The position numbers were made by a program, and so were the translations under genes. Under the pieces are notes generated by a model that worked only from the letters and a program-made list of their open reading frames with translations, ran no database searches and was not told the origin of the DNA. A stretch of DNA of 64,000 nucleotides from Protula sp. h YS-2021 (taxonomy: Eukaryota; Annelida; Polychaeta; Sabellida; Serpulidae): NCBI GenBank assembly GCA_949752745.1, contig OX457033.1:22053199-22117198 (forward strand), written 5' to 3'. Of the stretch, positions 58,387 to 64,000 are shown piece after piece. How positions within the stretch are numbered: position 1 is the first letter of the stretch; every line of letters begins with the position of its first letter.

Positions 58387-58889
58387 ACGTTGTCATATTG
58401 TTTTTTAACATGTTGTTTTTTTGCGTTATCACGTGACAATGAGTATTGGTCTTGGACACAGACATTAGACGAGAAAATTGTTTGTATTTAACTATTTGCA
58501 GTATGCACGAGTGCATAATTTTGCAAGGAGAAAGAAGGGAGGGGGGGGGGGGCTCTATTTGAACACATTATTTGCAAATATCCATCACACCATGTGAATC
58601 TCACTGCTTTCTATATACATACAAATCGGCCAGAAATAGAAGATTCACGTTCCTGTGAACATCTAATGAGTCAGTCTTAGTGACGAACACCAGCTTGCAA
58701 GTTAGAGAAGAGAGCTTCATGGCGTCTACTTTGAGATTGGAAACCCTCACTAATATTAGTCAACAACAAGTGAAAATGAATGGCGCAACGTACGAAGCGA
58801 TACAGTTGTGGTCATTTTGCATCATAATAAATGCTACAGAAGAAACATTGTAACATAGAAAAAAGTCGATAGATTCCAGTCACATGCAC

Positions 58890-59270
58890 TTTCTGTCTTG
58901 ACAGAATCTACGTATACCTGTTGTCGTGAGAGAAACTACATTTACTTGCGGCAGAATCTACATATACTTGCTGTCGTGCAGAATTTACATATACTTGTTG
59001 TCGTTACAGAATCTACATTTACTTGCTGACGTAACAGAATCTACATATACTTGCTGACGTAACAAGTCTACATATCTTGTTGTCGTGACAAAATCTACAT
59101 GTACTTGCTGACGTAACAGAATCTACATACACTTGCTGACGTGACAGAATCTACATATACTTTCTGTCGTGAACAGAATCTACATATACTTGCTGACGTA
59201 ACAGAATCTACATATACTTGCTGAGTAACAGATTCTACAATATACTTGCTGTCGTGACAGAATCTACTCC
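58890..59270. repeat. 27-28-bp minisatellite
   Basis: About 13 imperfect copies of ACAGAATCTACATATACTTG followed by CTGACGTA or CTGTCGTG. Short deletions between copies shift the frame; no coding role is likely. Confidence 0.9.
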
Positions 59271-59696
59271 ACACATAGCTCCTTGGCAGCTTAGCCCGTT
59301 TCTCCGGATTTTGTGAAACAGAATTTCCTAATCTCAGTCTGTAGTGCTTTTCGTCCTGTGGTGGCAACACCGATTCAAGTCGCCATGATGTACTACCCCA
59401 CACAACTCCAAACATCCCGAGATTGTGATATGTTCTTCAGTTTGAAAGCACCAAACACCACATTAGTCTCGTATACGCTTGGCTGACGTAGAGTAACTAT
59501 GCGCAGCTACGAAGGTGCGCATACGTTCTGCTTTCCCCTTTTTTTAGCTGCGTTATTTTTTCGGCACATGCTAAATGAGATTCGATCCATTTCTATTGCG
59601 CAGGTATCCTCTGATGTGCATTTTGAATGCGAAAAAAATTAAGATCTGAGGAACTCTCGTTAAAAGTGCATACCATCGGCAATACTGCTGTTACCG

Positions 59697-60005
59697 TCAT
59701 CGTGCGCATAAGCCATTTTCAATGGGATAAGTTACGCGTCCATTTTGTGTGTGTTGTCCTTGTGCCATGCCATTCAATGATAATCCGTTGAGATTTATAT
59801 GCTCAATGCGGGCAGCCCTTCCCCTCGCTGCGTGGAGTGAATTTCTGTGCATGTTGCTTAGTTCGTAGCCAACAGAACGCAACGGCTATTGCAACAGCCA
59901 ATAGGATTACAACTGCTATGGCAACGGCCACTAAAAATAATATTCGTCTGTGAGATCCCCGAAGACTGGGTACTGCTATCCGTACTTGTAGGCGGCGTAG
60001 TTGCT
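59697..60005 (-). CDS. Possible membrane-protein 3' exon
   Basis: One minus frame encodes a 25-residue hydrophobic run (ILFLVAVAIAVVILLAVAIA then VAFCW) followed by basic LRTKQ, a textbook stop-transfer pattern. An adjacent upstream frame gives a Thr/Ser/Pro stalk (GATTPPTSTDSSTQSSG) and a downstream frame a polar tail ending at 59697 (SVGYELSNMHRN). The three parts are in three frames, so either splicing, sequence errors or decay separates them. Unresolved. Confidence 0.3.
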
Positions 60006-61401
60006 CCTAAATCTTATAAGAATTCACAATATGAGTAATAAGTATAGTGTGGTTATTAAGTCAGATGCATTTTATTGTTGCGTTCATAGAAGATAAAAAA
60101 TGAAATTAGCGTTATCTCAGTAACTGGACCCTTTTTTATAAAAGAGCTTAAAAAGAACTATTTTTGGCAACTTCGTGTGTAATTTAACTGACCTATCAGG
60201 TAAATTGCGTTCCATTAAACTTGCTGTTAAAAACGTAAATGTATTTTGACAATCTCAACAAGCTTTCGTTTTGCTTTGAATCATGGGTTGGTTGGTTTGT
60301 AGTTGATTCGGACGCGCGTGGAAGGCCTGTGAATGAACGGTGCAGCAGTGAGGTCGTTAGCCTTTTCAAACTGCATGAATCCATTACAAAGCACGCCAGA
60401 CAAATGATCTATCAGTATTATAACACAACTCAACAACATGCTGCAAATAAACAAACTAGAGCGCACAATGAACTTTTTCCTATTGGATGGATCACAGTAT
60501 TATGACGTCACCAATGTGTTGCATAGCAATTTCCGGTTACCCCAAAAACACTTTCGTCACAAAACTTTGTCAGCGTTTAGCTGGCTAACCCCCTGTGACG
60601 TTTTGTACGAGCCTCCGCAGTGAAGCCGCACCACGCGGCTACAGAACGGGACAGATCCTGGGGCTTTGTATTAGAGTATGAGCGAACCGTGCAGCTGTGA
60701 GTTTATTTTTAACCTTCCGCAAGGGTCTGAATACACCAACACAAATCACACCAGCCCCATGGCGTTGTATACGCGATTATATAACACAAATTTACTTATC
60801 CTTTCATTGCACGGTGTCACTCGGTGCGTATTATAATTCTTTGTATGGGAGTAATATGTAACCCTTGCTACGTTTTATTTTCTTGTTTGTAAACAATGTC
60901 ACGTGGTTACCTTCAGTATGAGTAGTCTCGTGTTCCACTTCTCCTTGAAATTCTATGACTGAAAGTCAAATTTATCAGCAGATATAATGGAAAACTGTTT
61001 GCAAATTTACGGCATGTAAAAACCCGGTTTTAGTGAGTATCAGTATTTCTTTTAATGCTAGCTAATATAGACTAGAAACTTAAAACTGAGGTTAATAGCT
61101 GTCAGACTATAACAGCCACCACTTCAAACAACCACAAGAGAGAAATATATCTGTTTATTTCTGAAATTTTAGTTTTTATTTTATTGGGAAAATACTGTAG
61201 AAACGAATGTAAGGTAACTTGTCAATTAACATGTGCCCCTAAATTCTGTTCAAAAGCTATTGCTCTGCGAAGCTGCATGTTTTAAACAGTCCTGTGGATA
61301 AATGTTACCATAGTACAAACCTGAGAGCAGCAGTAAAAATCCACTTTGTACCACACTGCCAGTACCTCGAAACTGTAACCTAAAGCTGCTTCCAGAGACG
61401 T

Positions 61402-61512
61402 TTACTTGACGCTGGCTGCCTCTAGTTCAGCGCAAAGGTTCTCTGGACTCAGAGGATCGTCAGAGAACAGCTGCAGCTCGCAGCTGTCCAAACTCAAAGC
61501 CCGTATTGTTAA
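61402..61512 (-). CDS. Possible terminal exon, unidentified
   Basis: After an acceptor-like CCACGCAG an open frame of 36 codons runs to TAA: SLDSCELQLFSDDPLSPENL, CAELEAASVK. Composition is protein-like and it would join in phase to the candidate exon at 62924-63068. The pyrimidine tract is weak and the family unknown. Confidence 0.3.
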   Translation of the reverse strand, partial: LTIRALSLDSCELQLFSDDPLSPENLCAELEAASVK

Positions 61513-61824
61513 CTGCGTGGTTCGGTAGTGTGTTCATAACGATAAAGACACTGGCAGTGTTCAAGCGTAGTATTCACAATCTCCGTAGTACCGTGGATGG
61601 CAGGGGGATAGTAAATAGTAGCTGTCACTGGTGTTGTTTAATTCAATTTGCTGCGGGTCTGACCTTCCAAAATTATGTATTTTTGTGTCTGAAATTTAGT
61701 TAAGAATATAATTACAGTGTAATAAAGTAATTCCTATATGAGCTAAACTGGGCTTTAAAATTGTGTTTTTAAAAGTAAAACGTTCTTGAAGGTTATACAA
61801 ATACATTTTATTATTAAGAGTTAT

Positions 61825-62050
61825 TTGATTCACAATGGTAATAGATGTGGGCACTTACTTGATTCACAATGGTAATACCTGTGGGCACTTGCGTGATTCA
61901 CAATGGTAATACTTATGGGCACTTGCACGATTCACAATGGTAATTTTAGTGGGCACTCACTTAATTCATAATGATAATGCATGTGGGCACTTGTTTAGTT
62001 CAATGGTATTACGTATGGACACTTACTTGATTCACAGTGGTACTTGATGT
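61825..62050. repeat. 36-bp minisatellite
   Basis: About six copies of a unit with GATTCACAATGGTAATA and GTGGGCACTTACTT. Non-coding. Confidence 0.9.
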
Positions 62051-62923
62051 AGGGCATGAGATAGCGGGGTATGAACCCACAATCCCTCGTTGTTATGTAT
62101 GGCGAGATTTCAAACTTGCACGACGATTTCTGCCCATGTACATGCGTTTATCTGTAAGATAACCCATACTTACCATACTTGTAGAGTATAAGACCAATTA
62201 TACAGTACACAAAGGGATAGATGAGCTAGAGCACTTGCATTGAAACAAATACCTGTAAGATATTTGATTGGGATCAGGCACTCATGGAATCGTGTGTGTG
62301 TCGGGGGGGGGGAGGAGAGGGGGGAGGGGGTGGTACTTTTCAGACCATATGCGGTTTTCAAGAGTCCATTTTCGTTAAAAAGGCGAATCGTAATTTTGAT
62401 TCAGTGTCTACGCTTGTCCCGTTAAAAAAGGGTGGGGTGCTTTCGGAACTGAACTTCACGTTTAGTTAAAAAAGAGATATTATATCCAACTTAACACTCC
62501 GCGTTTAAGGGTCGTTTTAAAAGTCAGGGCGCAAGCACGGTACCAAATTGGTAGGCAAGTGCCCCCCTCTCCCTCCCGGGACAAGGAGGGAAGGGGGAGG
62601 GGCATGGAATCCTATACAGAAACGTGCTACGTGGGGCAATCTTTGGCAAGAGATGTAACTCTTATATATAACCAGGTGAATTGCTGTGAATGAAAACAGT
62701 CATATTTCGACGATTCCGTTCACATTTTGTACATGTTATTAGTAAAAAGAAAATTCTGAAGGTGGCAGGGGGCGGGAGGGCCTGGAGCAGGTAGGAGAAG
62801 GGAGCAGGGAGGGGGGCAGGAAGATGGAGGGGGAAGGGGTTGAGGGAGCAGGGAGGAAGGGAAGCAATTTCTGTCTTTAGCAGCCTTTTTTCCCCAATTT
62901 TTTCAAACTTAAGTAAACGCTAC

Positions 62924-63068
62924 CAGTGAAGTAGCCACTGTAGAAGAATTGCAGTGTGTGTCGTCGCGGCAACCACGGATCTGAGACCGAGAACTGGCAG
63001 GGCTGTACGACGCAATGAAGTCATCGATGACGACAGTCTCCTCAAGGGAAACAAGAGGTATTGATACT
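62924..63068 (-). CDS. Possible internal exon of a secreted or membrane protein
   Basis: Between GTGAATCAG and CACTG/GTAGCG, one frame gives VSIPLVSLEETVVIDDFIAS, SYSPASSRSQIRGCRDD and THCNSSTVATSL, with two cysteines and an N-glycosylation sequon (NSS). Its end is phase 0, compatible with the exon at 61402-61512. Family not recognised. Confidence 0.3.
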
Positions 63069-63501
63069 CTGATTCACACATCCAATGCAGTCCCCAAATG
63101 GAGCATTGTCTGCACAGTAACACAACTGAAAAATACAAACAGCTTAAACAGATAATCCCACCGTTCTTACGACGGTTCTTTTTCAAAATATTTACGTGTC
63201 TGGTTAAAAAAAAACGTGACAGAGTTTTCAAAATCGATTATCAAATCCGCAAAAAATGTTTTAGATCGTCGTGTAGTTTAGTACATTTATTTATTGCGCA
63301 TCAGCGACTGAGAGGTGGTTTGGTTCATTTTATAAGACCCCTCTCCTCCCCCCTACCCCCCCCCCCCTCACTCCTGCCATAAAACACTTCGCATATACTT
63401 AAAGAATGGTATCAAACAGTGTTTTGAATGTTGTAGAGTTTTTATCATTGCGTTCGCCACAAAGTGTTTACGGCGTCTGGTTTGAGCGTTCGGTGTTAGT
63501 A

Positions 63502-63640
63502 CAGTGCGACTCTCTATAACGACATGGCTGGGACCGAGAAATCAGAACGTTTTATCCAATTACACCGTTATAGCCCATAGTTTTAAAATGCGTACAAAAA
63601 ATGCGTGTAAGTCCGATGTCGTGATAACGAGGTTCTATTC
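63502..63640. mobile_element. Pogo-like MITE
   Basis: A 139-bp block between TA dinucleotides with a left end CAGTGCGACTCTCTATAACG-ACATGG and a right end GATGTCGTGATAACGAGGTT-CTATTC, imperfect inverted repeats of the pogo/Tigger pattern (CAGTNGA...CTCTTATC). No coding capacity. Confidence 0.5.
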
Positions 63641-63696
63641 TATTCATGGTTAAAATAGTAAGTGACAGAAAAACATCAGAATAACGAAGTACGCAC

Positions 63697-63800
63697 CATC
63701 GTCTGTGACTTCACTGACTCGGGCCTCAGCCTCAACTTCTATCACTGAAATAAATATTAGGACAACGGCTACATGCAACCATGTCACAAAGAACGAGTGG
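63697..63800 (-). CDS. Possible signal-peptide exon
   Basis: One minus frame encodes WLHVAVVLIFISVIEVEAEA then RVSEVTDDG before a donor (GATG/GTGCGT). A hydrophobic core followed by EAEA resembles a signal peptide with a cleavage site. The start codon is uncertain, and its phase 1 end does not match the next candidate exon (63068), so at least one exon would be missing. Confidence 0.25.
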
Positions 63801-64000
63801 TGATTGCTTATATCTGAAATTAATACCGGGAGTTTCCGAAAAGAAGCTCCCCCCATATAAAAGCCCCGGGCTCTTATTAGGAAACTGTTTCCCAATAGAA
63901 GCCCCGGGGCTTCTATTTGAGTTAAAATAAAGACCTGAAAAAATCGTTTCCTAATAAAAGCCCCCCTCCTTCCCTGCAAGTGTTCCCTGCAAGTGTTTTT

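Noticed and set aside
59095..59415. Minus-strand frame with repeated YVDSVTSAS
   Set aside because: Reading of the 27-28-bp minisatellite; copies are not length-constant in frame.
1..64000. CRISPR arrays, operons, bacterial promoters or ribosome binding sites
   Set aside because: The sequence is eukaryotic; the tandem repeats are minisatellites without spacer structure.
1..64000. tRNA or rRNA genes
   Set aside because: No intact cloverleaf with A and B boxes or rRNA core was recognised by eye on either strand.

Overview
The window is animal nuclear DNA: AT-rich, with long introns, canonical GT-AG splicing, and coding sequence making up only a small part of the 64 kb. A divergent alpha-type nicotinic receptor, an SWT1 gene, a multi-exon C2H2 zinc-finger gene, a decayed Polinton/Maverick, an RTE-like retroelement relic, a Tc1-like element and many C/G-tract minisatellites together fit a marine lophotrochozoan, most likely a mollusc. 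That assignment is inference; no single marker fixes the species.

Layout. 1-10.7 kb: mostly non-coding; a convincing terminal exon of an unidentified minus-strand gene (1074-1232), a 258-bp foldback/MITE element and one copy of a dispersed repeat. 10.7-18.7 kb: minus-strand zinc-finger gene, nine exons whose splice phases all agree (1142 codons including stop, 5' end not found), with about 14 fingers and an 11-residue minisatellite inside one coding exon. 18.7-22.3 kb: no supported gene. 22.3-28.5 kb: Polinton remnant, with PolB on plus and integrase tail, ATPase tail, X-like, minor capsid and a VI-like/major-capsid fusion on minus. 31.3-32.8 kb: Tc1-like element with perfect 24-bp TIRs and TA flanks but a dead transposase. 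34.4-42.0 kb: complete eight-exon nicotinic receptor subunit (441 aa, plus strand) with two GC-AG introns. 43.2-46.0 kb: tandem duplication and RTE-type LINE relic on minus. 46.9-47.2 kb: second copy of the dispersed repeat. 48.3-57.4 kb: SWT1, sixteen exons on plus, only its first exon missing, with a fourfold duplicated splice donor and an in-frame, stop-free segment inside the PIN domain. 57.6-64 kb: G-rich and other minisatellites, a pogo-like MITE, and weaker exon candidates of a minus-strand secreted or membrane protein.

The three host genes (transcription factor, membrane receptor, nuclear RNA quality-control nuclease) are functionally unrelated; nothing suggests a cluster. Gene models were built by hand from splice sites, reading-frame phase and recognised domain motifs. 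The phase agreement across all junctions of the three main genes is the strongest support.
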